A stretch of 64,000 nt of DNA from Bacteroidetes bacterium UKL13-3 (GCA_001602415.1 CP012155.1:434001-498000), one strand, 5' to 3'; counted from the first letter of the stretch, positions 47,134 to 56,725 are shown. Notes: a model not told the origin generated them from the sequence alone. Made by a program: numbers and translations.

Positions 47134-49554
47134 TTAAGAACCTCCTCTTAACGTGGCTCCCAATTCTTTCTCAAACTGTTTAACCAGCTTATTCACCACC
47201 CTATCAATATCTTGATCGGTCATTGTTTTTTCGTCATCTTGCAATAAAACGCTAATCGCATACGATTTTTTTCCTTGTTCAATTTTATCTCCAACATAAA
47301 CATCAAACGCGTTGATCGACTGCAAGAGTTTGGGTTCTGATTTAAGTGCGATACGTTCCAGTTCTCCATACGTTACCTGTTTATCCAACACCAAAGCCAA
47401 ATCCCTGCGCACTTTCGGAAATGCAGAAATAGGGCGGAACTTCATATTGTTGTTACGGATCACATCCATCACATTTTTCCACAAGAAATCGGCCATGTAT
47501 ACCGGCTGGCTGAGGTCGAATTGTTCGGTGATGTTTGGTTGGATGGTTCCAAATGTAACGAGCGGTTTTTTATTAAAAGAAAGGGTTGTGGTATTGTACA
47601 ATCTTGAATGTGCTTCTGTGTACGTACTCTCTAAACGCTGATTCACACCCAGTTTAGCAAGTACATTCATCACCGTAGCTTTTATACTGAAGTAGTTAAC
47701 GGTTTGTTGTGGTTGACTCCAACTTTCTCCATTTTTATTTCCTGTTAAATACAACGCAAAGTGGGTAGTTTCTTTGTATTTACCTTCAATGTTTTGATAG
47801 GTAAGTCCATACTCAAAACATTTTATATCGGAGGATTTGCGGTTGTTATTGTATTGCAACATTTCAAGTCCGCTGTACATCATTTGCATGCGCATAATAT
47901 CCAAATCACTGCTTAACGGATTTAACATTCGTACTGCATGTTTCAATTCCTCTTCACTGTAATAAGCCGATTTGGTGAGGGAGTTGCAGGTAAGCTCGTA
48001 AAAACCGTTTGCACTCAAATAGTCAGCTACTTTATTGCGTAATCTGAAATTGCTTTCATCGGGCGAAGCGGAAATAGAAGACTTTACCTGAGTTGGGATA
48101 GTAATGTTATTCAATCCGAAAATGCGGAGAATTTCTTCAGAAACATCGGCTTCACGGGTAACATCAGAGCGGTAGGCCGGTAAAGATAAGGTTAATACAT
48201 TGGCAGTTTCTGACACCACTTCAATATCCAGTCCTTTTAAAATGCGTTTAATATCAGTCAACGGAATTTCTTGTCCGATAAGGCGATAACATTTACTGAT
48301 GGAGAAATTGAGCTGAATAGGTTGAATGGGTTGTGGATACACATCCACAATTTCTGAACTCACGGAACCACCTGCAATATCAATGATGAGGGAAGCTACA
48401 CGTTTTAACGCATCAACAGTAATATTAGGATCTGTTCCGCGCTCATATCGGAATGAGGCATCTGTGCTCAGTCCGTGTGTTTTGGCTGTTTTACGAATAG
48501 ATGCAGCATTGAAATAAGCACTTTCAATAAAGATATTTTTGGTTGTTGATTGAATACCTGAATCTAACCCTCCGAATACTCCAGCAATAGCCAACGGTTT
48601 TTCAGCATCGCATATCATCAATTCAATTCCTGTTAACTTACGTTCGGATTTATCCAATGTTGTAAACGAACTGCCGGCTGTTGCTTTTTTTACAATGATG
48701 GTATTACCTGCAATTTTATCGGCATCAAACGCATGAAGAGGTTGGCCCATTTCGTGCAACACGTAGTTGGTGGCATCTACAATATTATTTATGGGCGAAA
48801 GGCCAATTACTTTTAATTTATTCTGCAACCATTCTGGGGAATCTTTAACCTCAATGCCCGAAATTGACAAGCCCGAATAACGCGGGCAATCGGTATCCTC
48901 AACGTTAATTGAGATTGGATATTTCGGGTTTGAGATCTCTAAGTTTCGAATTTCGGATTTTTTATTTCGAATTTCGGCTCCAGTCAAGGCTCTTAAATCT
49001 CTTGCTACACCCAAGTGTGAAGCCGCATCTCCACGGTTAGCGGTTAAGCCTATTTCGATGAGGTAATCAGTGTACACCGGAAAATATTCAGACGCTTTGG
49101 CACCTACTTTATGTGTTTCGGGTAATACCAAAATACCGGCATGACTTTGTCCTAATCCCAATTCATCTTCGGCACAAATCATTCCTTCGCTTACCTCACC
49201 ACGAATTTTACTTTTATTAATCTTAAAAGGCTCGCCCGAGGTAGGATACACGGTACAACCTACTGTTGCAACCAATACTTTTTGTCCTGCTGCAACATTT
49301 GGCGCTCCACAAACTATTTGTAAGGGGCTTTCGCCACCAACATTTACACTTGTTATACTCAGTTTATCAGCGTTTGGATGTTTGGCACAGGTTAATACTT
49401 CTCCAACAACGATACCTTCCAAGCCACCTTTGAGTGACTCAAATTTTTCAATGCCTTCAACTTCAAGTCCTGTTCCGGTAAGCATTGCCGAAATTTCTTC
49501 GGGTGATTTTTGAATATCAATCAGTTCGAGTAGCCAGTTATACGATATTTTCAT
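47134..49554 (-). CDS. pheT: Phenylalanyl-tRNA synthetase beta subunit
   Basis: 806 residues with the tRNA-binding EMAP-like domain (VVGEVLTCAKHPNADKL), B1/B3/B4/B5 domains and the C-terminal anticodon-binding FDX-ACB domain (SAFPKVRRDLALVLDK). It forms the alpha2beta2 enzyme with PheS, which is not in this window. Residues about 191-210 (EIRNKKSEIRNLEISNPKY) do not look like PheT and correspond to a dispersed repeat in the DNA (see findings); the frame is kept. Confidence 0.95.
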   Translation of the reverse strand: MKISYNWLLELIDIQKSPEEISAMLTGTGLEVEGIEKFESLKGGLEGIVVGEVLTCAKHPNADKLSITSVNVGGESPLQIVCGAPNVAAGQKVLVATVGCTVYPTSGEPFKINKSKIRGEVSEGMICAEDELGLGQSHAGILVLPETHKVGAKASEYFPVYTDYLIEIGLTANRGDAASHLGVARDLRALTGAEIRNKKSEIRNLEISNPKYPISINVEDTDCPRYSGLSISGIEVKDSPEWLQNKLKVIGLSPINNIVDATNYVLHEMGQPLHAFDADKIAGNTIIVKKATAGSSFTTLDKSERKLTGIELMICDAEKPLAIAGVFGGLDSGIQSTTKNIFIESAYFNAASIRKTAKTHGLSTDASFRYERGTDPNITVDALKRVASLIIDIAGGSVSSEIVDVYPQPIQPIQLNFSISKCYRLIGQEIPLTDIKRILKGLDIEVVSETANVLTLSLPAYRSDVTREADVSEEILRIFGLNNITIPTQVKSSISASPDESNFRLRNKVADYLSANGFYELTCNSLTKSAYYSEEELKHAVRMLNPLSSDLDIMRMQMMYSGLEMLQYNNNRKSSDIKCFEYGLTYQNIEGKYKETTHFALYLTGNKNGESWSQPQQTVNYFSIKATVMNVLAKLGVNQRLESTYTEAHSRLYNTTTLSFNKKPLVTFGTIQPNITEQFDLSQPVYMADFLWKNVMDVIRNNNMKFRPISAFPKVRRDLALVLDKQVTYGELERIALKSEPKLLQSINAFDVYVGDKIEQGKKSYAISVLLQDDEKTMTDQDIDRVVNKLVKQFEKELGATLRGGS
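48927..48981 (-). repeat. Dispersed repeat units inside pheT
   Basis: Two units of CCGAAATTCGAAA and a degenerate third, of the same type as the intergenic repeat at 31371-31449. Confidence 0.6.
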
Positions 49555-49680
49555 TCAAATAGTAAATAATCTACAGGGTCTATCTGTAGCAGTTTAAGTT
49601 GCGAAAATAAGCATCTCAACTGAAATTTATCAGGAACTTTTGAGTTGCAGAAGTGTTACTTTTGTTAAGTAAAAATATTT

Positions 49681-50043
49681 ATGAAGAAAAAAACATTGGT
49701 ATTGGGGGCATCGCCAAACCCTGAACGTTATGGTTATAAGGCAACCGAGATGCTTTCAGAATATGGTCATACGGTAATTCCTTTTGGCATCAGAAAAGGC
49801 GAAATAAATGGTAAGCCAATGGTAAACGAGTTGCCGAAAGATACTGATTTTGACACTGTAACATTGTACCTCAATCCAACCCACCAGCGCGAATATCATG
49901 ACTATATCATTGGATTACACCCCAAGCGAGTGGTTTTCAATCCCGGTACGGAGAATCCTGAATTTGAACAACAGCTGATTGAAAACGGAATACAATCACT
50001 TGAGGCGTGTACACTTGTATTGCTGCGTACCGGACAATATTAA
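49681..50043 (+). CDS. CoA-binding domain protein
   Basis: 120 residues forming a single Rossmann-type CoA-binding domain (LVLGASPNPERYGYKATEML ... TVTLYLNPTHQREYHDYI ... VFNPGTENPEFEQQL). Proteins of this size are common, and the role is unknown. Confidence 0.85.
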   Translation: MKKKTLVLGASPNPERYGYKATEMLSEYGHTVIPFGIRKGEINGKPMVNELPKDTDFDTVTLYLNPTHQREYHDYIIGLHPKRVVFNPGTENPEFEQQLIENGIQSLEACTLVLLRTGQY

Positions 50044-50112
50044 CATAGGTGTATATTCAGACGTTTGTAGATGTTGAAATTTGTTATAAAATCGTAGTAC
50101 TATAAAGAAAGT

Positions 50113-50625
50113 ATGAAAAGAATAATTGTTATCGCACTAGCCGTTGTTGCAATTGCGGCTTGTCAATCACCCAAAGAAAAAACACTTGCTGCCATCCAAC
50201 AATTAGAGGCCAACGACAGTATTTTTAGTCCGGAGCAAATTGAAAAAGTAAAAGCAGCTTATATCGACTTTGCCAATAAATATCCTGATGATGAATTGGC
50301 TCCTGAGTTTTTATTTAAAGCAGGCCAACGCTGCAATGCCACGGCAAACCATGATCAAGCTTTGGCTCTGTTTCAGCAGGTAATTGATAAATATCCTAAA
50401 CATAAAATTGCTGAAGAAGCATTGTTTTTGCAAGGCTATATTTATGAGAACAGCTTACAAGATATCAGTCGTGCAAAGACAGTTTACGTAAAATTTATTG
50501 AACTGTATCCAAACAGCGAATTGGCAGAGGATGCGAAATTCTCGATAGAAAATCTAGGAAAAACACCAGAACAAATTTTTGAGGAATTTGATAAAAAGGA
50601 CTCAACGGCTAGTGCCAAAAAATAA
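50113..50625 (+). CDS. TPR-type lipoprotein (YbgF/BamD-like)
   Basis: 170 residues. Signal peptide with lipobox IAAC, then TPR-like helices with the repeated pattern FxxxIDKYPKHKIAEEALFLQGYI and FIELYPNSELAEDAKFSIENL. It resembles BamD and the C-terminus of YbgF/CpoB, so a role in envelope assembly is possible but not shown. Confidence 0.8.
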   Translation: MKRIIVIALAVVAIAACQSPKEKTLAAIQQLEANDSIFSPEQIEKVKAAYIDFANKYPDDELAPEFLFKAGQRCNATANHDQALALFQQVIDKYPKHKIAEEALFLQGYIYENSLQDISRAKTVYVKFIELYPNSELAEDAKFSIENLGKTPEQIFEEFDKKDSTASAKK

Positions 50626-50931
50626 TCTAGTTGAAAGGGGAGCGAGAGCTTACTTTTTTGTTCTGAAATATTTAGGAATCGGTTAGTTATTCTATAAAAG
50701 AACGTTTAACCTCAATACAATTTTAATAGGTGTAGTATTGATTTTTGTTTCATCATTCATATAGCATAGGGTTTAAACCCTATGCTATATGAATTGTGTT
50801 TGGCTCAACATTATTTAAACCCTATGCTATGCAAATAATATTTCGGGCAATATTGTTCAAAATCAGAAATACGCTGCACAACTCTTGTTTCATCAATACC
50901 ATTAGTGTATTACCAAAATAGATTTTTATCC
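50626..50931. repeat. Gene-free spacer with a 40-bp perfect palindrome
   Basis: No gene. At 50755-50794 lies a perfect 40-bp palindrome centred on AGGGTTTAAACCCT; a half copy (TTTAAACCCTATGCTAT) follows at 50814-50830. It may terminate both the TPR gene and cdaA, or be a dispersed palindromic element. Confidence 0.85.
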
Positions 50932-51747
50932 TTAATCAATTCTTACCATATCATTCACAAATTCCTTATTCAAAATATCAATAATTTGTGATTTGCTCAA
51001 CCCTTCCATGAGTTTACCTTCTTTAGCAACGGCCATGGTTCCTTTTTCTTCCGATACTACTATCACTAACGCATCGGTTTGTTCGGTAATCCCAATTGCT
51101 GAAAGGTGACGAAGTCCATACTTATTTAAAATTTCAGGATTTTCGCTTACCGGTAAAACTGCGTTAGCGGCTTTAATCTTGCTATTGGCAATAATTACAG
51201 CGCCATCGTGCAACGGACTGTGTTTGTTAAAAATACTAATCAATAATCTGCGGGTAATATGTGCGTCAATTACTTCGCCACTGGAGCCAATAAATTTCAT
51301 TTCAGAAGTTTTAGGAAAAACGATAATTGCACCTTGGTTGGTTTCGGCTAAATATTCGCAAGCTTCAACAATCTCCTCAAAGTTGGTGTGAAAACTTTTT
51401 TCAATTTTCCAATTCCATGGAAGAAATCGAAATATAGATTTGTTCTCGGCTAAAAAACTAATTTTTCCTAAAAGCAGTAAGAATTTCCGAATTTCCTGCT
51501 GGAAGATGATGATGATAGCAAGGAATCCGAACTTGGTTACTTCCCCTAAAATCTTTTCAAGCAAAGGCATATTGAAGTAACGCACTAACATCCAGAAAAT
51601 GTATATTGTTACCAAGCCAATAAGCATGTTAAAGGCAAGACTGCCTTTTAGCAATCGGTATAATTGATGTATAAATCCTGCAACAAGCAGTATATCTAAT
51701 ACATTAACCAATGTGAATTTAAAATCGTATAACTCAAATAACTCCAT
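50932..51747 (-). CDS. cdaA: Diadenylate cyclase CdaA
   Basis: 271 residues: three N-terminal membrane helices and a DAC domain with the DGA motif (HDGAVIIANSKI, D181). The second signature, RHR in most family members, reads R213-H214-L215 here (YGLRHLSAIG). Makes c-di-AMP from two ATP. It overlaps folP by 14 bases, the usual Bacteroidota arrangement. Confidence 0.9.
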   Translation of the reverse strand: MELFELYDFKFTLVNVLDILLVAGFIHQLYRLLKGSLAFNMLIGLVTIYIFWMLVRYFNMPLLEKILGEVTKFGFLAIIIIFQQEIRKFLLLLGKISFLAENKSIFRFLPWNWKIEKSFHTNFEEIVEACEYLAETNQGAIIVFPKTSEMKFIGSSGEVIDAHITRRLLISIFNKHSPLHDGAVIIANSKIKAANAVLPVSENPEILNKYGLRHLSAIGITEQTDALVIVVSEEKGTMAVAKEGKLMEGLSKSQIIDILNKEFVNDMVRID

Positions 51748-52600
51748 AAGTAGCGTTTACAATGTTAATACATTCAACGGCTTCTTTAACATCATGCACC
51801 CGTAAAATTTTTGCACCGTTTAGCAAGGCAATTGTGTTGGCTGCAGTTGTTGCGTTAAGCGCATTAAGTGCATCTGTTCCGGTAATTTTTTGCAACATAC
51901 TTTTTCGAGATACGCCAACCAATATGGGTAATCCAAATAACGACAAATCGGCAAGTTTGTTGAGCAACGAATAGTTGTGTTGTAAGTTTTTTCCAAATCC
52001 AAAACCTGGATCGATGATAATATCCTTTATACCCGCTTCTCTTGCTAATATTACTTTTTGGGTAAAATATTGAACCAATTCCAATACTACATCACCGTAT
52101 TGTGGGTTATGATGCATGGTTTGTGGAGTACCTTTTTTGTGCATCATAATATAGGGTACGTTCAGGTTGGAAACAATGTTCATCATGTTGGCATCATCAT
52201 CACCACTGGCAATATCATTTACGATATGCGCGCCTGCCTCAATCGATAGTTTGGCAACATTGCTTCTAAAGGTATCAACCGATATGATGGCTTCTGGAAA
52301 TCGGTTTGTAATAGATTCAATAACCGGTAGCAATCTTTGCAATTCTTCATCTGCTGAAACATCAATTGCTCCTGGTCTGCTCGAATAAGCTCCAATATCA
52401 ATAAATGTAGCTCCTTCTGAAAGCATTTTTTCAGTTTGTTTCAAGGCTTCATCCACAATATTATGCTTCCCACCATCGTAAAATGAGTCCGGAGTCACAT
52501 TCAAAATGCCCATTACTACAGGTTTTTCAATACTAATGAGTTGACCTTTAAAGTTTAATGTTATTTTTGGTGTAAGCGTTTGCAAATTGATATGCTCCAT
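51734..52600 (-). CDS. folP: Dihydropteroate synthase
   Basis: 288 residues from ATG 52600. Shows VMGILNVTPDSFYDGGKH, DIGAYSSRPGA, VNDIASG, IIDPGFGFGKN and the final RVHDV. Folate pathway enzyme joining pterin and p-aminobenzoate. The frame extends upstream to 52648, but that start would overlap the divergent DUF1599 gene and adds residues not found in FolP. Confidence 0.96.
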   Translation of the reverse strand: MEHINLQTLTPKITLNFKGQLISIEKPVVMGILNVTPDSFYDGGKHNIVDEALKQTEKMLSEGATFIDIGAYSSRPGAIDVSADEELQRLLPVIESITNRFPEAIISVDTFRSNVAKLSIEAGAHIVNDIASGDDDANMMNIVSNLNVPYIMMHKKGTPQTMHHNPQYGDVVLELVQYFTQKVILAREAGIKDIIIDPGFGFGKNLQHNYSLLNKLADLSLFGLPILVGVSRKSMLQKITGTDALNALNATTAANTIALLNGAKILRVHDVKEAVECINIVNATYGVI

Positions 52601-52636
52601 TATTTTTGTACAACTAACAAATAAACAGTTTACGTT

Positions 52637-53182
52637 TTGATTAATCAAACTTTACAACAATTCGATAAGGTCATTCAGAAGTGCAAAAGCATTTTTATTA
52701 GCAAGAGTAAAGATTACGGAACATCTTGGCGGGTAATGCGTTTGTCAACCATTACAGATCAACTTTTTATCAAAGCTCAACGCATCCGAAACATTGAAGA
52801 AAAAGGGTCTCAAAAAATTGGTGACGATATTGAGTCGGAATACATAGGTATTGTTAATTATTGTATTATGGGTTTAATTCAACTTGAGTTAAAAGACTCA
52901 AAAGAGTTGAATTTACCGATTGATGAATTAACGCTTTTATACGACAAGTATGTAACAAGCACCAAAATGCTAATGGAAAATAAAAATCATGACTATGGTG
53001 AAGTGTGGCGAGATATGCGTGTGAGTTCTTTTACCGATATTTTGTTGGTGCGGTTGCTGCGTATCAAACAAATTGAAGATAATAATGGACAAACAATTAT
53101 GAGTGAAGGTATTGATGCGAACTTGCAAGATATGATTAACTATTCGGTGTTTGCATTGATACGAATTGATGAACAGAGGTAA
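52637..53182 (+). CDS. DUF1599 domain protein
   Basis: 181 residues with two tandem copies of the DUF1599 unit: KSKDYGTSWRVMR...TDQLFIKAQRI and KNHDYGEVWRDMR...TDILLVRLLRI, each followed by a DxxxY-type helix. The domain (nucleotide modification-associated) has no firmly known activity. Divergent from folP. Confidence 0.85.
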   Translation: MINQTLQQFDKVIQKCKSIFISKSKDYGTSWRVMRLSTITDQLFIKAQRIRNIEEKGSQKIGDDIESEYIGIVNYCIMGLIQLELKDSKELNLPIDELTLLYDKYVTSTKMLMENKNHDYGEVWRDMRVSSFTDILLVRLLRIKQIEDNNGQTIMSEGIDANLQDMINYSVFALIRIDEQR

Positions 53183-53409
53183 TGTGGAGATGTGTAAATA
53201 TGCAGATGAAAAATTACAGTGTTTTGTCATGCTGTTTTCATCCAGCAGACTTCCACCAGTAATTTGGTAGTTATGCGATTGTTCAAGAGAGCAGATGCAA
53301 AGTTGCCTGAGCTTCACTAAGCGAAAGGTCGAAGATAACTTTGACAGTACTTTAAGAAAATTTAAATAAGATTATAACGAGTTTTGTTGTTGTATAAACG
53401 AAAATAAAA

Positions 53410-54525
53410 ATGAAAATAATAACACAGATAAGCAGAATTTTGGTTGGAGTATTATTTATTCTCTCGGGCTTTATAAAAGCCAATGATACAATAGGTTTTT
53501 CCTACAAGCTTGTTGAGTATTTTGAGGTATTTCACACTCCGATATTTATTGATTATGCTGTGGCAATAGCAATGCTCATTTGTATTTTAGAAATTATGGT
53601 GGGTGTGGTATTACTATTTGGAGCATACTCAACTTTGAATGCATGGCTACTGCTACTCATGATTTTGTTTTTTACTTGGCTTACCGGATACTCGGCTTTA
53701 ACAGGTAAGGTTACTGACTGTGGTTGCTTTGGTGATGCAATTAAATTAAAACCAGTTGAGTCGTTTATGAAAGATTTGGTGTTGTTAGTGTTTATTGTAT
53801 TTATTTTTATTGGTAGAAAACACATCAAGCCATTTGTTAACTCCACTATACTTAGCATAGGAATTTCAGTAGCATTGTTGGTTACCACAGCATTTACTCT
53901 TTATACTTATATGTTCTTACCTAAAATTGATTTCCTTCCATACAAAGTTGGAAACGATATTAAAGCATTAATGACCTATCCTGAAGGTGCAGCAAGAGAT
54001 AGTTTTGAGATGGTGTTTATATATGAAAAAGATGGTAAGTCGGTTGAACTTGGTGTGAATGATTTAGGCAAGATTGATGATACGTACAAGTTTGTTGACA
54101 GAAAAGATAAGCTCATAAAAGAAGGCTACAAATTGCCCATACATGATTTCAAGTTGTATGATGCGAATAATATTGAGTATACAGATACCTTTTTGAACGA
54201 TAATAATTACAAGTTGGTTATTGTGCAGAAAGATGTGAAACAGACTAGGCAAGGAACTGAAGTGCAACTTGCAAAACTAGGAAACGAATTTCAGGAGGCA
54301 GGATTCAAGGTATGGGGTTTAACGTCATCAGCGCCTGAATTTGTTGAAGCCTATCGACACGAATACCAGCTAGCCTATAATTATTACACAATGGATGCTA
54401 CTCCACTTAAATCGATGGTGCGCAGCAATCCTGGAATCATGCTTTTAAAAGGAAACGTGGTGGTGAAAAAATGGTCGAGTTATGCCATTCCCACAATGGA
54501 AACAATTCATAAGTACATGAAATAA
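53410..54525 (+). CDS. DoxX/MauE-like membrane protein with thioredoxin-like C-terminal domain
   Basis: 371 residues. The first 160 contain four membrane helices of the DoxX/MauE type with DCGCFGDAIKL in a loop; the last 170 are a periplasmic thioredoxin-like domain without a CxxC motif. Resembles the BT_3928 family of Bacteroidota, probably linked to redox handling in the envelope. aroK starts 15 bases downstream. Confidence 0.82.
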   Translation: MKIITQISRILVGVLFILSGFIKANDTIGFSYKLVEYFEVFHTPIFIDYAVAIAMLICILEIMVGVVLLFGAYSTLNAWLLLLMILFFTWLTGYSALTGKVTDCGCFGDAIKLKPVESFMKDLVLLVFIVFIFIGRKHIKPFVNSTILSIGISVALLVTTAFTLYTYMFLPKIDFLPYKVGNDIKALMTYPEGAARDSFEMVFIYEKDGKSVELGVNDLGKIDDTYKFVDRKDKLIKEGYKLPIHDFKLYDANNIEYTDTFLNDNNYKLVIVQKDVKQTRQGTEVQLAKLGNEFQEAGFKVWGLTSSAPEFVEAYRHEYQLAYNYYTMDATPLKSMVRSNPGIMLLKGNVVVKKWSSYAIPTMETIHKYMK

Positions 54526-54539
54526 TCTATACAGCATAA

Positions 54540-55061
54540 ATGGATTCATCCCAAACGTTGCCCAACCGAATTTACCTGGTTGGAATGATGGGTGTGGGAA
54601 AAAGCACACTTGGAAAACAGCTGGCTAACGCTCTTGGTTATTCTTTTATAGATTTGGATAAACAGATTACTTTTTTGGAAGGGCGTTCTGTGCAACAAAT
54701 ATTCGATCAAGAAGGAGAGTCTTATTTTCGCGAAGCTGAACACCATATTCTTCATCAAACGGCTACCCTTAATCAAACAGTGATCGCTACGGGTGGTGGT
54801 ACACCTTGTTTTTTTAACAACATGGAATGGATGAACAAACATGGAAAAAGTGTATATCTTGAGGCCAATACAGCCTTTATTTTAAGTAGGGTTAGCCACA
54901 ATACAGATAAACGCCCCTTGTTAAAAGGCAAGCAAACAGGTGAGTTGGAGACCTATATAACACATGTTTTAGCCCAAAGAGAGCCTTTTTATAGCAAGGC
55001 ACACCATCGGGTGAGGTTACCTGTAAAATCCTTTCTGAATGCAGTAATATCAATACTTTAG
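54540..55061 (+). CDS. aroK: Shikimate kinase
   Basis: 173 residues with P-loop GMMGVGKST (G15-T23), FIDLDKQI, the shikimate-binding GGGTP and the lid RPLL. Phosphorylates shikimate in aromatic amino acid synthesis. Confidence 0.95.
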   Translation: MDSSQTLPNRIYLVGMMGVGKSTLGKQLANALGYSFIDLDKQITFLEGRSVQQIFDQEGESYFREAEHHILHQTATLNQTVIATGGGTPCFFNNMEWMNKHGKSVYLEANTAFILSRVSHNTDKRPLLKGKQTGELETYITHVLAQREPFYSKAHHRVRLPVKSFLNAVISIL

Positions 55062-55171
55062 GCAGGTTTTGAAGAGTTTTTTTGGGCCTGCAAATGACAT
55101 AAGGGTGCGAAAATGTTGACAACGTGTTAAAATCTTCCTCGAAAAAAAAATGCCGAGTGCAGTGTTTCCGC

Positions 55172-55201
55172 TTGTTTTATTCATACCAATCACTAAGTTT
55201 G
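55172..55201 (+). promoter_or_regulatory. Promoter of the HU gene
   Basis: TTG (55172-55174), 19-base spacer, TAAGTTTG (55194-55201), 33 bases before the ATG. Confidence 0.7.
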
Positions 55202-55234
55202 TTAAAGTAATAACCAACCAATTAATTTATAACT

Positions 55235-55507
55235 ATGAACAAGTCAGATTTAATCGACAACATGGCAACTGCTGCCAAAATCACTAAAGTACAAGCTGCT
55301 GCTGCTTTGGATTCTTTCATGGCATCAACACAAACTGCTTTGAAAAAGAATGACAAAGTTATTCTTGTAGGATTTGGAACTTTCTCAGTTACAAAACGTG
55401 CTGCTCGTAAAGGCCGCAACCCACAAACTGGTAAAGAAATTAACATCCCGGCTAAAAAAGTTGTGAAATTTAAAGCTGGTGCTAACTTACAAGCTAAAGT
55501 TAAGTAA
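55235..55507 (+). CDS. HU family DNA-binding protein
   Basis: 90 residues, MNKSDLIDNMATAAKITK start, VGFGTFSVTKRAARKGRNPQTG arm and VKFKAGANLQAKVK end, a canonical HU. Nucleoid protein. Codon use suggests high expression. Confidence 0.96.
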   Translation: MNKSDLIDNMATAAKITKVQAAAALDSFMASTQTALKKNDKVILVGFGTFSVTKRAARKGRNPQTGKEINIPAKKVVKFKAGANLQAKVK

Positions 55508-55531
55508 TTAACTCTAGTAGTTAGACAATGG

Positions 55532-55565
55532 AAAATCCTGCTCAGTTATTGGGTGGGATTTTTTT
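55532..55565 (+). terminator. Terminator after the HU gene
   Basis: AAAATCC / GGATTTT with a 17-base loop and continuing T-run. Confidence 0.65.
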
Positions 55566-55744
55566 ATGCCTGATAGTTTGTATGAAAATGCAAATGGGAA
55601 AATAGGAGGGTATGCAAATGAGAGAATGTGCAGATGGCAAATTAAGTGATATAATATCCGATTTTGCTTGAGTTTTATATTCTAAAACAGCCGAAGTTTT
55701 TACAAAAAACCAAAGGCATTTAACTATGATTCATTAACTATTAA

Positions 55745-56251
55745 CTAACTCAAATACACATTCACCTTTTTCTTTTCAATACTCACAGAAACATGTTCCT
55801 GCAACGTTGTTGAGAGTTGCATGCCTATATAATCAGCCGAAATGGGAAAGCTTTTGTGGTTTCGATCAACCAGTACCGCAACTTGAATGCGCTTGGCTTT
55901 TGCTCGAATAAAGGGAGTAAGGGCATACACCAAAGTTCTTCCCGTGTTTAAAACATCATCAACAACAATTACGTTTTTATCGGCAATGTTCAATTTTTCG
56001 TCACTCAAGTTTACGCTGCTTCCTGTCGGGTTTTCCTTATCAAGAGTGATAGTGACAAACGATATTTTGAGTTTTGAGATTTCAGAAAGTTGATCGGCTA
56101 TTAGTTGTGCTATATACTCTCCACGTCCGTCAATTCCGGCAACTAGGAGTTCTCTGTCGTTGAAATGGTTTTCATATATCTGGTAAGCAATGCGCTTAAT
56201 CATCTGTTTTACCTGAATATCGTTAAGAATTTGTATACTTTGCTTACTCAT
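55745..56251 (-). CDS. PyrR-like phosphoribosyltransferase
   Basis: 168 residues. PRPP-binding loop NVIVVDDVLNTGRTLVYAL and GIDGRGEYIAQLIADQL identify a type I phosphoribosyltransferase of PyrR/hypoxanthine type. RNA-binding as in Gram-positive PyrR is not evident. I chose ATG 56251 because a promoter box overlaps the alternative upstream TTG at 56272. Confidence 0.85.
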   Translation of the reverse strand: MSKQSIQILNDIQVKQMIKRIAYQIYENHFNDRELLVAGIDGRGEYIAQLIADQLSEISKLKISFVTITLDKENPTGSSVNLSDEKLNIADKNVIVVDDVLNTGRTLVYALTPFIRAKAKRIQVAVLVDRNHKSFPISADYIGMQLSTTLQEHVSVSIEKKKVNVYLS

Positions 56252-56269
56252 ATAACCTAAATTTGCAGC

Positions 56270-56298
56270 CAAAGTTAATTGAACCCCAGTAAATTCAA
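56270..56298 (-). promoter_or_regulatory. Promoter of the phosphoribosyltransferase gene
   Basis: On the - strand TTG (56298-56296), 18-base spacer, TAACTTTG (56277-56270); the start site would fall only about 10 bases before the ATG. Confidence 0.6.
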
Positions 56299-56333
56299 TA
56301 AGCAGGCTAGCAATTATTTTTATTGGAAAATAT

Positions 56334-56363
56334 TTGGCTTAAACCAAAATATGGTTATTTTTG
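56334..56363 (+). promoter_or_regulatory. Promoter of rpmE2
   Basis: TTG (56334-56336), 19-base spacer, TATTTTTG (56356-56363). A short TTGG-N6-CCAA overlaps the -33 element and could be an operator. Confidence 0.65.
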
Positions 56364-56470
56364 CCCCTCATTTTCGAACAATACCCGTTTGCATTTCTTT
56401 TTTTGTAGACAGTATTGAGCCGAGATTGAACGATATGGCAAAATCCATATAAACTTTAAAATTTTAAGAA

Positions 56471-56725
56471 ATGAAAGCAGATATCCATCCAAAAAACTTT
56501 AGAAAAGTAGTGTTTAAAGACATGTCGAACGACTATTCTTTTATTACACGCTCAACAGTTGAAACAAAAGAAACCATCAAATGGGAAGATGGCAATGAGT
56601 ATCCATTGTTTAAATTAGAGATTTCTCACAAATCACATCCGTTCTTTACTGGAACAAATATGTTGATTGATACAGCAGGACGTATTGACAAGTTCAACAA
56701 ACGTTATGCTGCTAAGAAGAAATAA
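56471..56725 (+). CDS. rpmE2: 50S ribosomal protein L31 type B
   Basis: 84 residues, [20 protein letters not shown] start and [25 protein letters not shown] end. It lacks the CxxC zinc ligands, so it is the zinc-independent type B. Its leader of about 100 bases is long enough for L31-type leader control, but I see no structure I can name. Confidence 0.95.
   Translation: MKADIHPKNFRKVVFKDMSNDYSFITRSTVETKETIKWEDGNEYPLFKLEISHKSHPFFTGTNMLIDTAGRIDKFNKRYAAKKK

Noticed and set aside
53183-53409. Spacer with GCCTGAGCTTC...GGTCGAAG words resembling GC-rich dispersed elements
   Set aside because: Too degenerate to define an element or structure.
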